This document shows, one piece after another, positions 35,462 through 44,615 of a stretch of 64,000 bases of DNA. The stretch's first letter is position 1; the number at the start of each line of letters is the position of its first letter. This stretch comes from Kribbella sp. VKM Ac-2569. Lineage in GTDB: Bacteria; Actinomycetota; Actinomycetes; Propionibacteriales; Kribbellaceae. Below the pieces are notes generated by a model. The model made no database searches. It was not told the origin of the DNA and worked only from the letters and a program-made list of their open reading frames with translations. Both the position numbers and the translations under genes were made by a program. Where the stretch lies: the NCBI RefSeq assembly GCF_004216905.1, contig NZ_SGXJ01000001.1, forward strand, positions 1,612,001-1,676,000. The letters are read 5' to 3'.

Positions 35462-35869
35462 ATGGCCCGTTACGAAGTGGTTGCGCGCGCGAAGCCCGAT
35501 CGTCGACTGTCCAACGCCGACTACATCGACCTCGCCCTGAACTCGTGGTCCTTGGACAAGGGCCTGCGGTTCCAGCGAATCGAGGACCTGCCGGACGGGT
35601 CGATCGCCGTCGTCCTGCAGCAGAAGATGTCGCCGCGCAAGCACGACACGGCCTGCGACATGGCGAACCGGAGCCTGGCCCAGCTCGGCATCCCGGCCAG
35701 TCAGGTCCAGCAGATCGACCTGCACCGGATGACCCGCAAGGGCGGCCGCGCGCTGGTCCGCTCGTGGGTCGGCCCGAACAACCCGCCCGGCCCGGGCACC
35801 GCCGGCGACCGCGAGCCGCGGCGCCCGAAGCCGACGCCGCCGCACCTGCAGACCTACCTCAAGGAGTGA
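35462..35869 (+). CDS. small conserved hypothetical protein (DUF5703-like)
   Basis: Soluble protein of 135 aa, MARYEVVARAKPDRRLSNAD and onward. It has a compact alpha/beta core up to about residue 105 and a Pro-rich C-terminal tail (GPNNPPGPG, PKPTPPHL). It has no signal or membrane segment. I recognise only a resemblance to small actinobacterial conserved proteins and cannot assign a role. The last 11 nt overlap the convergent PIG-L gene. Confidence 0.7.
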   Translation: MARYEVVARAKPDRRLSNADYIDLALNSWSLDKGLRFQRIEDLPDGSIAVVLQQKMSPRKHDTACDMANRSLAQLGIPASQVQQIDLHRMTRKGGRALVRSWVGPNNPPGPGTAGDREPRRPKPTPPHLQTYLKE

Positions 35870-36581
35870 AGACCTCGAACCGCGTGCCGTACTTCGTGCC
35901 CAGCAAGCCACCGGCCGGGCGCGAGGTGCCTTCGAGGAACTCCTCCGGGTCGAAATGCGGCCAGTTCAGCCCGTCGATGTAGGCCTTGTGCGCCTTCAGC
36001 GACTGCACTCCGACGTCGAACGTGTCGGTCGTGTCCGCCCCGTGCCGCGCGTCGGGTGAGCCCGCCGCCCAGACCTGCCGTACGCCGTCCCACTTGTCGC
36101 CGGCGTCCGTGAAGATCCACCGGTTCGCGGCGTCCCGGACCGCGTCGAGCGTGGCGCGGCCGGTGTTGATGTGGTCGGCCTGGTTCAGCAGTACGTCGCC
36201 GTCCCAGGTGTCGCGGAAGTTGTTCGTGATGACGATCTCCGGCTGGTGCCGGCGGATCGCGGCGGTGATCACGCGGCGGAGCGCGACGCCGTACTCGATG
36301 GTGCCGTCGGGCTGGCCGAGGAACTCGACCGCGGAGACCCCGACGATCCGGGACGACTCGATCTGCTCGGCCTCGCGAAGCGGAGCGCACTCGGCCGGGT
36401 CGACGCCGTCGATCCCCGCCTCGCCGGAGGTCAGCAGGCAGTACACGATCTGCTTGCCCTGCGCGGTCCAGCGCGCGATCGCGGCCGCCGTACCGAATTC
36501 CAGGTCGTCGGGGTGCGCGACCACCGCCAGCGCCTTCTGCCAGTCCTCGACCACGGGCTCTAGCCGTTCCACTGTGCTCAT
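35859..36581 (-). CDS. PIG-L family deacetylase
   Basis: Zinc-dependent LmbE/PIG-L fold hydrolase, 240 aa. The zinc motif AHPDDLEFG is near residues 22-30, and a second metal His is likely in NQADHINTGRATL. Family members in actinobacteria include MshB (mycothiol synthesis), Mca (mycothiol conjugate amidase) and antibiotic-pathway deacetylases. This sequence is shorter than MshB and is not identified further. It lies 9 nt after the aldonolactone-oxidase gene and is the last of a three-gene operon. Confidence 0.92.
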   Translation of the reverse strand: MSTVERLEPVVEDWQKALAVVAHPDDLEFGTAAAIARWTAQGKQIVYCLLTSGEAGIDGVDPAECAPLREAEQIESSRIVGVSAVEFLGQPDGTIEYGVALRRVITAAIRRHQPEIVITNNFRDTWDGDVLLNQADHINTGRATLDAVRDAANRWIFTDAGDKWDGVRQVWAAGSPDARHGADTTDTFDVGVQSLKAHKAYIDGLNWPHFDPEEFLEGTSRPAGGLLGTKYGTRFEVFTP

Positions 36582-36590
36582 CCCCGCAGG

Positions 36591-37892
36591 CTAGCCCCCG
36601 AAGACCTGCTGGGTGTAGGCGTTCTCGAACGTGCGCTGCGGATCCAGCCGGTCGCGGACCGCGAGGAAGTCGTCGAAGCGCGGGTAGCGGCTGCGCAGGT
36701 CGTCCGCCGTGAGCGTGTGCAGCTTGCCCCAGTGCGGCCGTCCTCCGTAGTCGGCGACGATGTTCTCGAAGGCCCGGAAGTACGGGTCGTGCGACAGCCG
36801 ATGGTACTGGTGGATCGCGACGTACGCCGTCTCGCGCCCGGACGCCGTCGACAGCCAGATGTCGTCCGGCGCGGCCACCCGGACCTCGATCGGGAACGAG
36901 ATCCGCGACCCGGACGCGTCGATCCACTCCCGCAGCCGGCGGATCACGTCGACGACGTGCTCACGCGGTACGGCGTACTCCGACTCGCGGAATATCACGT
37001 TGCGCTCGGAACAGAACACCTTGTACGACGCGTCGACGTACTCCCGGGCCGACAGCGCACGCGAGGCGAGCTGGTTGGTCCGCGGCACCAGCCCAGGCTG
37101 CCGGACGGCGAGCCGGTTGGTCAGCTCGAAGACCTTGTTGGACAGCAGTTCGTCGTCGATCCAGCCGCGGACCCGGCCGACCGGCGAGGCGCCGACGCCC
37201 GGGCCGACCCGGTTGTTCCGCTTGGTCAGCGCGATCTCGGTGTGCGGGAACCAGTAGAACTCGAAATGGTCGTTGCCGTCGGCAAGTTCGCCGAACCCGT
37301 CCAGGACCTCACCGAGCGGCAGCGGCATCTCTTGCGCGCGCAGCAGGAACGCCGGCACGCACTGCAGGGTCAGTGCGCTGATCACACCGAGCGCGCCGAC
37401 CGAGACCCGGGCCGCGGCGAACACGTCCGGGTTCTCCTCCGCCGAGCAGTGCAGCACCGAACCGTCCGCGGTGACCAGGTCCAGCGCGACGACCTGCGTG
37501 GCCAGACCGCCGAGCCGCGCACCGGTCCCGTGCGTGCCGGTGGAGATCGCGCCGGAGACCGTCTGCTTGTCGATGTCGCCGAGGTTCGCCATCGCCAGGT
37601 CGAACGCGGCCAGGCCCGCGTTCAGCTTCCGTAGTCCGGTGCCGGCACCGACCGTGACGCGGCCGGAATCCTTGTCGGCGTTGACGATCGAGGACAGTCC
37701 GTCCAGCCTGATCATCACCTGCTGCGGGACCGAGCAGCCGGTGAAGGAGTGCCCGGAACCCACCGCCTTGAGCTTCTTGCCCTGCTCGGCGGCGGACTTG
37801 ACCGCGGCCGCGAGTTCGTCGGCCGAACCTGGTCGCAGGGTCTCGATCCCGGTCGCCGACTCGGTGCCGGCCCAGTTCCGCCAGGTGCTCAT
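36591..37892 (-). CDS. D-arabinono-1,4-lactone/L-gulonolactone oxidase family flavoenzyme
   Basis: FAD-linked aldonolactone oxidase of 433 aa. The FAD_binding_4 domain has VGSGHSFTG, whose His is the covalent FAD attachment site in family members, and TVSGAISTGTHGTG. The C-terminal ALO domain ends with HWGKLHTL, conserved in sugar-lactone oxidases. An ATG at 37892 with a GAAGGGAAGA ribosome binding site is chosen; the open upstream extension overlaps the previous gene out of frame. Its start overlaps the stop of the PLP-enzyme gene (ATGA). Related actinobacterial enzymes oxidise alditols as well as lactones. Confidence 0.92.
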   Translation of the reverse strand: MSTWRNWAGTESATGIETLRPGSADELAAAVKSAAEQGKKLKAVGSGHSFTGCSVPQQVMIRLDGLSSIVNADKDSGRVTVGAGTGLRKLNAGLAAFDLAMANLGDIDKQTVSGAISTGTHGTGARLGGLATQVVALDLVTADGSVLHCSAEENPDVFAAARVSVGALGVISALTLQCVPAFLLRAQEMPLPLGEVLDGFGELADGNDHFEFYWFPHTEIALTKRNNRVGPGVGASPVGRVRGWIDDELLSNKVFELTNRLAVRQPGLVPRTNQLASRALSAREYVDASYKVFCSERNVIFRESEYAVPREHVVDVIRRLREWIDASGSRISFPIEVRVAAPDDIWLSTASGRETAYVAIHQYHRLSHDPYFRAFENIVADYGGRPHWGKLHTLTADDLRSRYPRFDDFLAVRDRLDPQRTFENAYTQQVFGG

Positions 37893-39043
37893 CCGAAGTT
37901 CTTCCCTTCGCCGCGGTAGGTGACCAGTTCGCTCACCTCGTCGCCCTCGATCGCCTGCAGGACGTCGAACCGCTCCAGCATCTCGCCTGCCTTCGCGTAC
38001 CGCATCCACACTCTGTCGCCGATTTTCAGCCGATCGGCCGATTGTCCCTGGACCGGAGTCTGCACCTCACCGGCGCCTTCGGTGCCCAGCAGTTTCAGCC
38101 CGGACGGCGCGGCGGGCAGCGGCAGCCGCGACTTCTTCGCCGGCCCCGAGGCCACGTACCCACCGCCGAAGAGCGTGGCGATCCGCGGTGCGGGCCGCCG
38201 TACGACGTCCAGCGCGTAGGCCATCGCATGCTCAGGCTGGAAGACGTCGTACTTGTCGAAAAGGGTCGGGCCGTAGAGACCGGAGCCGGCGGTGACCTCC
38301 GTGACGACCGGGTCGGCGCTGCTGATCTCCAGGCTGCCCGTCCCGCCGCTGTTGACGATCCGGAGCGGCGCGACTTGCTTGACCGCGTCGACGACCGCGC
38401 CGCGCCGGTCGGCGAGCTCGGCGGCCGAACGGCGCTTCACCCAGCGAACGGCCGGCGACGTGTCGGGGAGGCCGGCGATCTGCGCCTCGTAGAACATCAC
38501 GCCGGTCAGCTCGAACGTGTCGTCGGCGGCGACGGTGCGGGCCAGCGCCGCCACATCGGACGGGGTCCGCAGCGGCGACCGACGTACGCCGAGATGCTGG
38601 CCGAAGATCCGCAGCGAGGCGTCGACGTCGAGGCAGATCTGGATCCGGGCGGTGCCGGTCACGGCTGCCTTGACGTACCCGAGGTGCTCCGGCGAGTCGA
38701 TCATCAGCGTGATCCGGGACGCCGCCTCAGGGTCCTCCGACAGCTCGCGGAGCGCGGTCCGGTGGGTCGTCGGGTAGCCGAGCAGGATGTCGTCGACACC
38801 GTTGCGGGCCAGCCAGAGCGCCTCGGGGAGCGCGTAGCTCATCACGCCGTGGAACCCGGGCCGCTCGAGCGCGGCCGTGATCAGCGCGCGGCAGCGGACC
38901 GACTTGGACGCGATCCGGATCGGCGTACCCGCGGCGCGCCGGACCAGGTCGTCGGCGTTCCGCCGGAACGCGGCGAGGTCGATCACCGCGTACGGCGCGT
39001 CCAGCCGCGCGGTCAGGCGGGCATACCGGTCGAAGTCACCCAT
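37889..39043 (-). CDS. PLP-dependent alanine-racemase-fold enzyme (D-amino-acid deaminase/aldolase type)
   Basis: Protein of 384 aa. The N-terminal TIM barrel has the PLP Lys in IRIASKSVR (near residue 48) and the family segments GVMSYALPEALWLARNG and DVDASLRIFGQ. The C-terminal beta domain resembles D-serine dehydratase-like proteins (GEVQTPVQGQSADRLKIGDRV in pieces). This group includes D-threonine aldolase and D-serine dehydratase; the substrate is not known. The ATG at 39043 is preferred because TACACT lies 6 nt upstream (leaderless). It is the first gene of an operon with the lactone oxidase and PIG-L deacetylase. Confidence 0.88.
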   Translation of the reverse strand: MGDFDRYARLTARLDAPYAVIDLAAFRRNADDLVRRAAGTPIRIASKSVRCRALITAALERPGFHGVMSYALPEALWLARNGVDDILLGYPTTHRTALRELSEDPEAASRITLMIDSPEHLGYVKAAVTGTARIQICLDVDASLRIFGQHLGVRRSPLRTPSDVAALARTVAADDTFELTGVMFYEAQIAGLPDTSPAVRWVKRRSAAELADRRGAVVDAVKQVAPLRIVNSGGTGSLEISSADPVVTEVTAGSGLYGPTLFDKYDVFQPEHAMAYALDVVRRPAPRIATLFGGGYVASGPAKKSRLPLPAAPSGLKLLGTEGAGEVQTPVQGQSADRLKIGDRVWMRYAKAGEMLERFDVLQAIEGDEVSELVTYRGEGKNFG

Positions 39044-39049
39044 AACCGG

Positions 39050-39055
39050 AGTGTA
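39050..39055 (-). promoter_or_regulatory. leaderless -10 element of the PLP-enzyme operon
   Basis: On the minus strand TACACT ends 6 nt before the ATG at 39043, with TTACCT 17 nt further upstream as a weak -35. There is no ribosome binding site, so the three-gene operon probably starts with a leaderless message. Confidence 0.45.
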
Positions 39056-39184
39056 GGACACGAAATACTGAAAGGTAATACAACTTCTCCTCCAACTTCA
39101 GACCTGGGACCAGGGTGTCTCACGGGCGCGACCAAGGACCGGCACAGCTGAATCTGGATCCACACCCACTCGGAAAGGATTCTC

Positions 39185-40171
39185 ATGAACGTCAGCCGCC
39201 GCACCCTCCTCCGGACCACCGGCGCCGCCGCGCTGGCCGCTCCGTTGCTGACAGGAGGCGCGGCCGCCTCTCCGAACCTCCCGTTCGGGCCGGTCAGGCA
39301 GATCGACGCCGGCGTCCTCAATGTCGGGTACGTCGAGCTCGGCCCGGCGCACGGCACCCCGGTGCTCCTGCTGCACGGCTTCCCGTACGACATCCACAGC
39401 TACGAGCAGGTCGCTCCGCTGCTCGCCCGCCGCGGCTACCGCGTCATCGTGCCCTACTTCCGCGGCCACGGCACTACGACGTTCCGCTCGGCCGCCACAC
39501 CGCGCAACGTCGACCAAGCCGCGTTCGCGCTCGACATCCTCGCCCTGATGGACACGCTCGGGATCCAGCGGGCCGTGCTGGCCGGCTACGACTGGGGCTC
39601 GCGCACCGCGGACATCATCGCCGCGCTCTGGCCGGAGCGGGTCAAGGCACTGGTCTCGGTCACCGGGTACCTGATCACCAACCTGGAGTTCAACAAGAAG
39701 CCGCTGCCACCCGCGGCCGAGAACGCCTGGTGGTACCAGTACTACTTCGCCACCGAGCGCGGCGCGGAAGGCCTGCACCAGTACAAGCGAGAGATCGGCG
39801 AGTTCATCTGGAAGTTCAACTCACCGACCTGGAACTACAGCGCCGCGACGTACGCCCGGACCGCGGCCGCCTTCGACAACCCGGACTACGAGGCCATCGT
39901 GATCGGCAACTACCGGTGGCGGCAGAGCCTGATCCCGGCCGAGCCCGAGTACGCCGAACTGGAGACCGTACTGCAGAAGGCGCCGAAGATCGCCGTACCG
40001 ACGATCACCATCGACGGCCGCTACGACCCGTTCACACCGGCCGGCAACGGGTCGTCGTACCGGGACCACTTCACCGGCCGCTACCAGCACCGCACCTTCG
40101 ACGTCGGCCACAACGTGCCGCAAGAGGCACCGCGGGAGTTCGCCCAGGCAGTGATCGACGCTAGTCGATGA
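39185..40171 (+). CDS. Tat-exported alpha/beta hydrolase, epoxide-hydrolase/haloalkane-dehalogenase type
   Basis: Protein of 328 aa. The N-terminus SRRTLLRTTGAAALAAP is a twin-arginine signal, so it is exported folded. The hydrolase domain has LLLHGFPYDIHSYEQV, and the nucleophile elbow GYDWGSR carries Asp rather than Ser, the mark of epoxide hydrolases and dehalogenases. The catalytic His is likely in FDVGHNVPQEAP. A Trp/Tyr-rich lid lies between (NAWWYQYYFATERG). The ribosome binding site AAAGGA precedes the ATG. The substrate is unknown. The 3' end overlaps the convergent lipoprotein gene by 11 nt. Confidence 0.9.
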   Translation: MNVSRRTLLRTTGAAALAAPLLTGGAAASPNLPFGPVRQIDAGVLNVGYVELGPAHGTPVLLLHGFPYDIHSYEQVAPLLARRGYRVIVPYFRGHGTTTFRSAATPRNVDQAAFALDILALMDTLGIQRAVLAGYDWGSRTADIIAALWPERVKALVSVTGYLITNLEFNKKPLPPAAENAWWYQYYFATERGAEGLHQYKREIGEFIWKFNSPTWNYSAATYARTAAAFDNPDYEAIVIGNYRWRQSLIPAEPEYAELETVLQKAPKIAVPTITIDGRYDPFTPAGNGSSYRDHFTGRYQHRTFDVGHNVPQEAPREFAQAVIDASR

Positions 40172-40931
40172 CAGCCTCCAGAGCCGGTACGACGGTGCGC
40201 GCCCAGTCGGCCTGCTGATTTGCGTGTGTGGACGTGGTGGCGAGTAGGGCGACTGTGGAGCCGTGGACCACGGACAGGTCGACGTACGACTCCGCACCGG
40301 CGTACGCACGCACTGCGGCAGCAGCTGTGTCGTTGGCCCAGAGCTGTTTCACAGTCAGGTCACCGCCAGTGCCGCAGGCGTCCATGCGTGCCTTGTAGCC
40401 CTGGTAGTAGGTCTCCGCTTGGTTGGAGTTGCTGAAGCGGAGCAGGAGCGCTGTAGCAGGTAGGGCGTCGGCTGTGCGGTAGCTGCCGGTCAGGGCGTAC
40501 GCGGAAACTGGCAGCGAGCCCTTGACTGGCTGGCCGGCACAGCCGGAGGGCAGTGCTTCGTACGACGCCTGGTGTGGGTCGCGGCGGCGGGTCCAGGTGT
40601 TGTTGCCGATGAAACCCACCTCGGCACCACCTGGGTCGACGTAGGTCTTCCAGCCACTGCCGAGCTTCTCTGGTGCAGGGAGGTTGGCAGCGGTGAGCGG
40701 ACCGGCGCTGGCCGGGGGTGGTGCGGTCGCCTCCTCCGGTAGCTCCGGTGGGATGGCGGCGTCTGTCGGTTTGGTGGAGCTCAGTGTGTTGGTGGGCACC
40801 GGGACCGTCCCGCCGATCACTGTGGGGATCGGAGTCGGTGTGGGCGTCGGTGTGGGCTCTTGGGTGGCCGAGGTCGAGCTGCAAGCGACTAGAACGACTG
40901 ACAACGCGCTGGCGACTACTAGGGCTTTCAC
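40161..40931 (-). CDS. secreted lipoprotein of unknown function
   Basis: Protein of 256 aa from the GTG at 40931, which overlaps the stop of the M15-type gene (GTGA). It has a lipoprotein signal with lipobox VLVAC (VKALVVASALSVVLVACSS). A Thr/Pro repeat linker (TPTPTPTPIPT) and Pro/Ala stretch precede a globular domain from about residue 85. That domain has GSGWKTYVDPGGAEVGF, paired Cys and a final helix, and resembles PknH sensor-like or other actinobacterial exported domains only loosely. It is co-translated with the peptidase, so a cell-wall role is plausible. Confidence 0.8.
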   Translation of the reverse strand: MKALVVASALSVVLVACSSTSATQEPTPTPTPTPIPTVIGGTVPVPTNTLSSTKPTDAAIPPELPEEATAPPPASAGPLTAANLPAPEKLGSGWKTYVDPGGAEVGFIGNNTWTRRRDPHQASYEALPSGCAGQPVKGSLPVSAYALTGSYRTADALPATALLLRFSNSNQAETYYQGYKARMDACGTGGDLTVKQLWANDTAAAAVRAYAGAESYVDLSVVHGSTVALLATTSTHANQQADWARTVVPALEAVID

Positions 40932-42271
40932 TTCGGCTGGAAGTGCTGATAGTCGGGCTTGGACCAGTAGGCGCCCCAGAAGTACCCCTGGCCGATCAGA
41001 GCCTTTGTGGCAACGCTGCTCGAGAACAGCATGCCCGGACGCACCACGGACCGGTTGCGGTACGCCAGCCCGTTCGACGGGTACCAGACGCCGTTCGCGG
41101 CCAGGTAGGGGTTCTCCACGGTGTTGATGTCGATCGCCCACCCGTACGAGTGCGGCGACAACGAGTACGGATCACCTGTGACGCGGCGGCAGTTGAACGC
41201 GGACGTGTTGTCGGCCGCCATCGACTTGATGTCGCTGCCGCCGAACACGTCCACCCGGCGCATCTGCCGGATCGGGAACTTCGACGCGAACGTCGAGGTC
41301 CACACGGTGATCATCTTCGCCACCGCGGCATCCCGCAGGATCAGCTCGCCACGGTGCACGCGGCCGTCGAAACCCCAGTAGTTCAGCTGCAGCAGCCGTA
41401 GCGACGACGGCACCACGGGGCATCCGGAGCGGTACGTGTACGGCACCATCGCGGCGGAGACGGCGTACACCTTCGGGTTCAGGGCCGCCTTGATGACGAT
41501 CATCGCCAGGCCGGAGTACTCCATCGCGGACTGGGCGACGTACCGCGTCACGACGCGGACGGTCCGCGTCTTCGGCAGGTCGTCGGGAACCCGCAGGCGG
41601 AAGTTGCCTCCTGCATCCATCGTGCCGATGTTCAGCAGTCGCCACACGCCGCTGCCGAGGTATTCCTGCAGTGCGAGCTCCTTGCCCGGCTCGGCCGGCA
41701 CCATCCGCCCGGTGACCGAGACGCCGGTCAGCGTCGCGTACCAGGACGCCGGGGTGTTGATCAGGATCTTCCGATCCTGGATCGGCACCGTCCGGTAGTC
41801 CGAGATCGCGAGCGCCGTCTCCGCCTTGACCCCGATCATCGTGCGGAACGCCCAGGTACCCGTGTACGCCGACACGAAGCTGAACTTGTAGACGCCGCCG
41901 GTCGTGGTCCTTGTCGAGGCGCGCAGCACCCACGCACCGGGGACGCGCTGCCACAGCGTGATGTACGAGCCCGCGATCGGCTGACTGATCCTGCCGGTGA
42001 AGACGGTCGGCTTGTCCTCCCAGGACGCGGCCGGCTGGTCCAGCGTGATGGACCAGGCCGCCGCAGGGACCACCGCTGGTGTCGATGTAGGCGTCGGCGT
42101 GGGAGTAGGCGTAGGTATCTCAGTAGGTGTTTCAGTTGGCGTTTCAGTAGGCGTCTCTGTGGGAGTCACCGACGGTGTGACACTCGGCGAAGGACTCTCG
42201 TCCGCATTGGCCACACCAATCGACCCAAGACTCAGCAGAACCGCTACCGCCACCCCGACGACGCGTTTCAT
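40928..42271 (-). CDS. secreted M15-type peptidase (D-Ala-D-Ala carboxypeptidase-like) with repeat linker
   Basis: Protein of 447 aa. Residues 1 to about 23 are a Sec signal. A Thr/Pro/Glu repeat linker (12-bp DNA repeats) leads to two beta-sandwich modules (about 70-260), then a C-terminal peptidase domain. The zinc-site elements are NCRRVTGDPYSLSPHSYGWAIDIN, given here in part as SPHSYGWAIDIN, and a late His in YQHFQPK, matching Peptidase_M15_4. Such enzymes cut peptidoglycan stem peptides. The ribosome binding site GGGGGAGG precedes the ATG. It is followed by an overlapping lipoprotein gene with a similar TP linker. Confidence 0.88.
   Translation of the reverse strand: MKRVVGVAVAVLLSLGSIGVANADESPSPSVTPSVTPTETPTETPTETPTEIPTPTPTPTPTSTPAVVPAAAWSITLDQPAASWEDKPTVFTGRISQPIAGSYITLWQRVPGAWVLRASTRTTTGGVYKFSFVSAYTGTWAFRTMIGVKAETALAISDYRTVPIQDRKILINTPASWYATLTGVSVTGRMVPAEPGKELALQEYLGSGVWRLLNIGTMDAGGNFRLRVPDDLPKTRTVRVVTRYVAQSAMEYSGLAMIVIKAALNPKVYAVSAAMVPYTYRSGCPVVPSSLRLLQLNYWGFDGRVHRGELILRDAAVAKMITVWTSTFASKFPIRQMRRVDVFGGSDIKSMAADNTSAFNCRRVTGDPYSLSPHSYGWAIDINTVENPYLAANGVWYPSNGLAYRNRSVVRPGMLFSSSVATKALIGQGYFWGAYWSKPDYQHFQPK
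42120..42167 (-). repeat. four 12-bp repeats encoding a Thr-Pro-Thr-Glu linker
   Basis: Four consecutive 12-bp units start at 42120, 42132, 42144 and 42156 (TCAGTAGGTGTT, TCAGTTGGCGTT, TCAGTAGGCGTC, TCTGTGGGAGTC). They encode the TPTE repeats of the M15-type protein. A run of 6-bp Pro-Thr units adjoins at about 42082-42119. Such tracts can change length by slippage. Confidence 0.85.
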
Positions 42272-42356
42272 CCGCCTCCCCCTCCCCTGGACAGCACCTA
42301 CCCCCTATAAGAGGCAGTCACACAGGGAAGACGTCACACGAAGGCGGGAAGTTCTT

Positions 42357-43460
42357 TCACTCCTGCAGTCTCTTCACAGCGGCGTCGATGCGCTCGTCGG
42401 TCCCGGTAAGCGCGACGCGGACGTGCCGGTCACCCGCGGTCCCGTAGAACGCACCGGGTGCGACGAGGATCCCCCGGTCCGCCAGCGCGCCGACGGATCC
42501 GTACGCGTCGTACGACGGGTGCGACGCCCACAGGTACAGCCCGCCGTTGGACAGGGTGATCTCCCAGCCCGCATCGGTCAGGGCGTCCCGCAGTACCGAA
42601 CGGCGACGCAGGTAGCGAGCACGCTGCTCCTCGACGTGAGCGTCGTCCGAGAACGCGGCAGCCATCGCGGCCTGGATCGGCGACGGCACCATCAGCCCGG
42701 CGTGCTTGCGTACGGCGAGCAGCTCGGTCACAACGGTCGGATCGCCGGCGACGAAGCCGCCGCGGTACCCGGCCAGGTTGGAGCGCTTGGACAGCGAGTG
42801 CACCGCCAGCAGGTTGTCGAAGCTGCCACCGGACACGGCCGGATGCAGCACCGACACCGGCTTCTCGTCCCAGCCGAACTCGGTGTAGCACTCGTCGCTG
42901 ACCAGCAGTACGTCGTTCGCCCGCGCCCACTCGACCGCGCGCCGCAGGTCAGCCGGCGGGGTGATCTCACCGGACGGGTTGCGCGGAGAGTTCAAGTACG
43001 CGACCCGGACCGGCCCGTCGTACGTCGTCGGGTCGGCCACCGGGACGCTGGTAGCCCGGGCGAGCGCCGCGCCGGCCTCGTACGTCGGGTACGCCAGGTC
43101 CGGGATGAGGACCGTGTCACCGGCCCCGATGCCCAGCAGCGTCGGCAGCATCATGATCAGCTCCTTGGTGCCGATCACGGGCAGTACGCCGCTCTGCGGG
43201 TCGACGCCGGCCACGTCCAGCCGCCGTGCCATCCAGTCCACGGCCGCCTGCCGCGCCGCCGACGTACCGATCGTGGTCGGGTACGCCGGGGCGTCCGCCG
43301 CGTCGGCCAACGCCTGCTTCACCAGCGCCGGCACCGGGTCGACGGGGCTGCCCACCGACAGGTCCACGATCCCGTCAGGATGCGCAGCCGCCTTCTGCTT
43401 GTACGGAGCGAGCTTGTCCCACGGGAAGTCTGGCAACCGGCTGGAGGTCTCAAAGATCAC
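42357..43460 (-). CDS. dapC: succinyldiaminopimelate transaminase
   Basis: PLP aminotransferase of the lysine/meso-diaminopimelate pathway, 367 aa, fold type I. The PLP Lys is Lys225 in HSLSKRSNLAGYRGGF. Other landmarks are YLNSPRNPSGEI and VSDECYTEFGW. The N-terminal LPDFPWDKLAPYKQKA and DLSVGSPVDPVP are typical of actinobacterial DapC. The start is GTG at 43460 with GGGGAG upstream. The frequent neighbour fdxA is not next to it here; a divergent flavoenzyme gene is. Confidence 0.94.
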   Translation of the reverse strand: MIFETSSRLPDFPWDKLAPYKQKAAAHPDGIVDLSVGSPVDPVPALVKQALADAADAPAYPTTIGTSAARQAAVDWMARRLDVAGVDPQSGVLPVIGTKELIMMLPTLLGIGAGDTVLIPDLAYPTYEAGAALARATSVPVADPTTYDGPVRVAYLNSPRNPSGEITPPADLRRAVEWARANDVLLVSDECYTEFGWDEKPVSVLHPAVSGGSFDNLLAVHSLSKRSNLAGYRGGFVAGDPTVVTELLAVRKHAGLMVPSPIQAAMAAAFSDDAHVEEQRARYLRRRSVLRDALTDAGWEITLSNGGLYLWASHPSYDAYGSVGALADRGILVAPGAFYGTAGDRHVRVALTGTDERIDAAVKRLQE

Positions 43461-43541
43461 CTGCTCATTCTCCCCTACCCGCTCGGCAGCTGAGATTGCC
43501 TGTCCACATCACTACGATCAGTGCTGACAGGGGGTGACCGT

Positions 43542-44615
43542 ATGACGTATGACGTGGCAGTGGTGGGGGCCGGTGCGATGGGGTCGGCTGCCGCTCGGGC
43601 GCTGGCTGCGGTCGGGCGAGAGGTCGTCGTACTGGAGCAGTTCACGCTCGGGCACGAGCGGGGCGGGTCGCACGGCGCGACGCGGTTGTTCCGGCCGGCT
43701 GCGGACGACGCCGAGATCGCTGAGCTGACAGAGCGCGCGCGGCCGCTGTGGCGGGAGCTCGAGGCGGAGTCGGGCGAGACGCTGCTCGAGGAGACCGGTG
43801 GGATCGACCACGGGATGGGTGACGCGTCGATCGAGGCCTTCCGGTCGTTGCACGGGGCAACCGGGTCGGTGCTGCCAGCGGCGGAGGCTGCGGAGCGGTG
43901 GCCGGGGTTCCGGTTCGAGACGCCGGTGCTGTACCAGCCGGGGTCAGGTCGGCTGTACGCCGATCGGACCGTTCGCGCGCTACAGGTCGTGGCTGATCGT
44001 TTGGGCGCCGAGTTCCGCGTGCAGTCACCTGTACGGGCGCTGCGGCCGCATGAGGGTTTTGTCGAGCTCGGTGTACCAGGGGGCGCGGTGCGGGCGCGGC
44101 ACGTCGTATTGGCCACTGGTCCGTGGACTCCGCGGCTGGTGCACGGACTGGTGTCGTTGCCACCGTTCACGGTGACCCAGGAGCAGCCACGGTTCTTCAC
44201 ACCCCTGTCAGACGAGCTGGAGTGGCCGTCCTTCGTGCACCACGGCCCTACTAGCTACGGCCTCTACGAGCCCGGCTCCGGGGTCAAGGTCGGACTGCAC
44301 GCGACCGGGCCTGAGGTGGACCCCGACGAGCGCGATTTCCTGCCGGAGCCGGAGCGGGACTCGGCCCTGCTGCAGTACGTCGAGCAGTGGTACCCGGGTC
44401 TGGACCCCTACAGATCCACAGCGATCAGCTGTCTGTACGACAACACGCCGACGGCCGACTTCGTCATCGACCGGGCCGGACCGGTCACGGTCGCCGCCGG
44501 GTTCTCCGGCCAGGGATTCAAGTTCGTGCCGCTGGTGGGCGCGCTCGTCCGCGACCTGGTCACCGGCGCCGCCAAAACGCCGGCCCGTTTCAGATTTCAG
44601 AGCTTTCAGAGGTAG
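43542..44615 (+). CDS. monomeric sarcosine oxidase/N-methyl-amino-acid oxidase family flavoenzyme
   Basis: FAD-dependent amine oxidase of 357 aa. GAGAMGSAAARALA lies near residues 9-22, HGATRLFR matches the SolA/MSOX motif, and Cys297 in ISCLYDNTP occupies the position of the covalent-FAD Cys in monomeric sarcosine oxidase. The final segment GFSGQGFKFVPLVG is strongly conserved. The ATG at 43542 is preferred over the upstream in-frame start. It is divergent from dapC; the last 10 nt overlap the GroES-like gene. The exact N-methyl amine substrate is unknown. Confidence 0.92.
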   Translation: MTYDVAVVGAGAMGSAAARALAAVGREVVVLEQFTLGHERGGSHGATRLFRPAADDAEIAELTERARPLWRELEAESGETLLEETGGIDHGMGDASIEAFRSLHGATGSVLPAAEAAERWPGFRFETPVLYQPGSGRLYADRTVRALQVVADRLGAEFRVQSPVRALRPHEGFVELGVPGGAVRARHVVLATGPWTPRLVHGLVSLPPFTVTQEQPRFFTPLSDELEWPSFVHHGPTSYGLYEPGSGVKVGLHATGPEVDPDERDFLPEPERDSALLQYVEQWYPGLDPYRSTAISCLYDNTPTADFVIDRAGPVTVAAGFSGQGFKFVPLVGALVRDLVTGAAKTPARFRFQSFQR

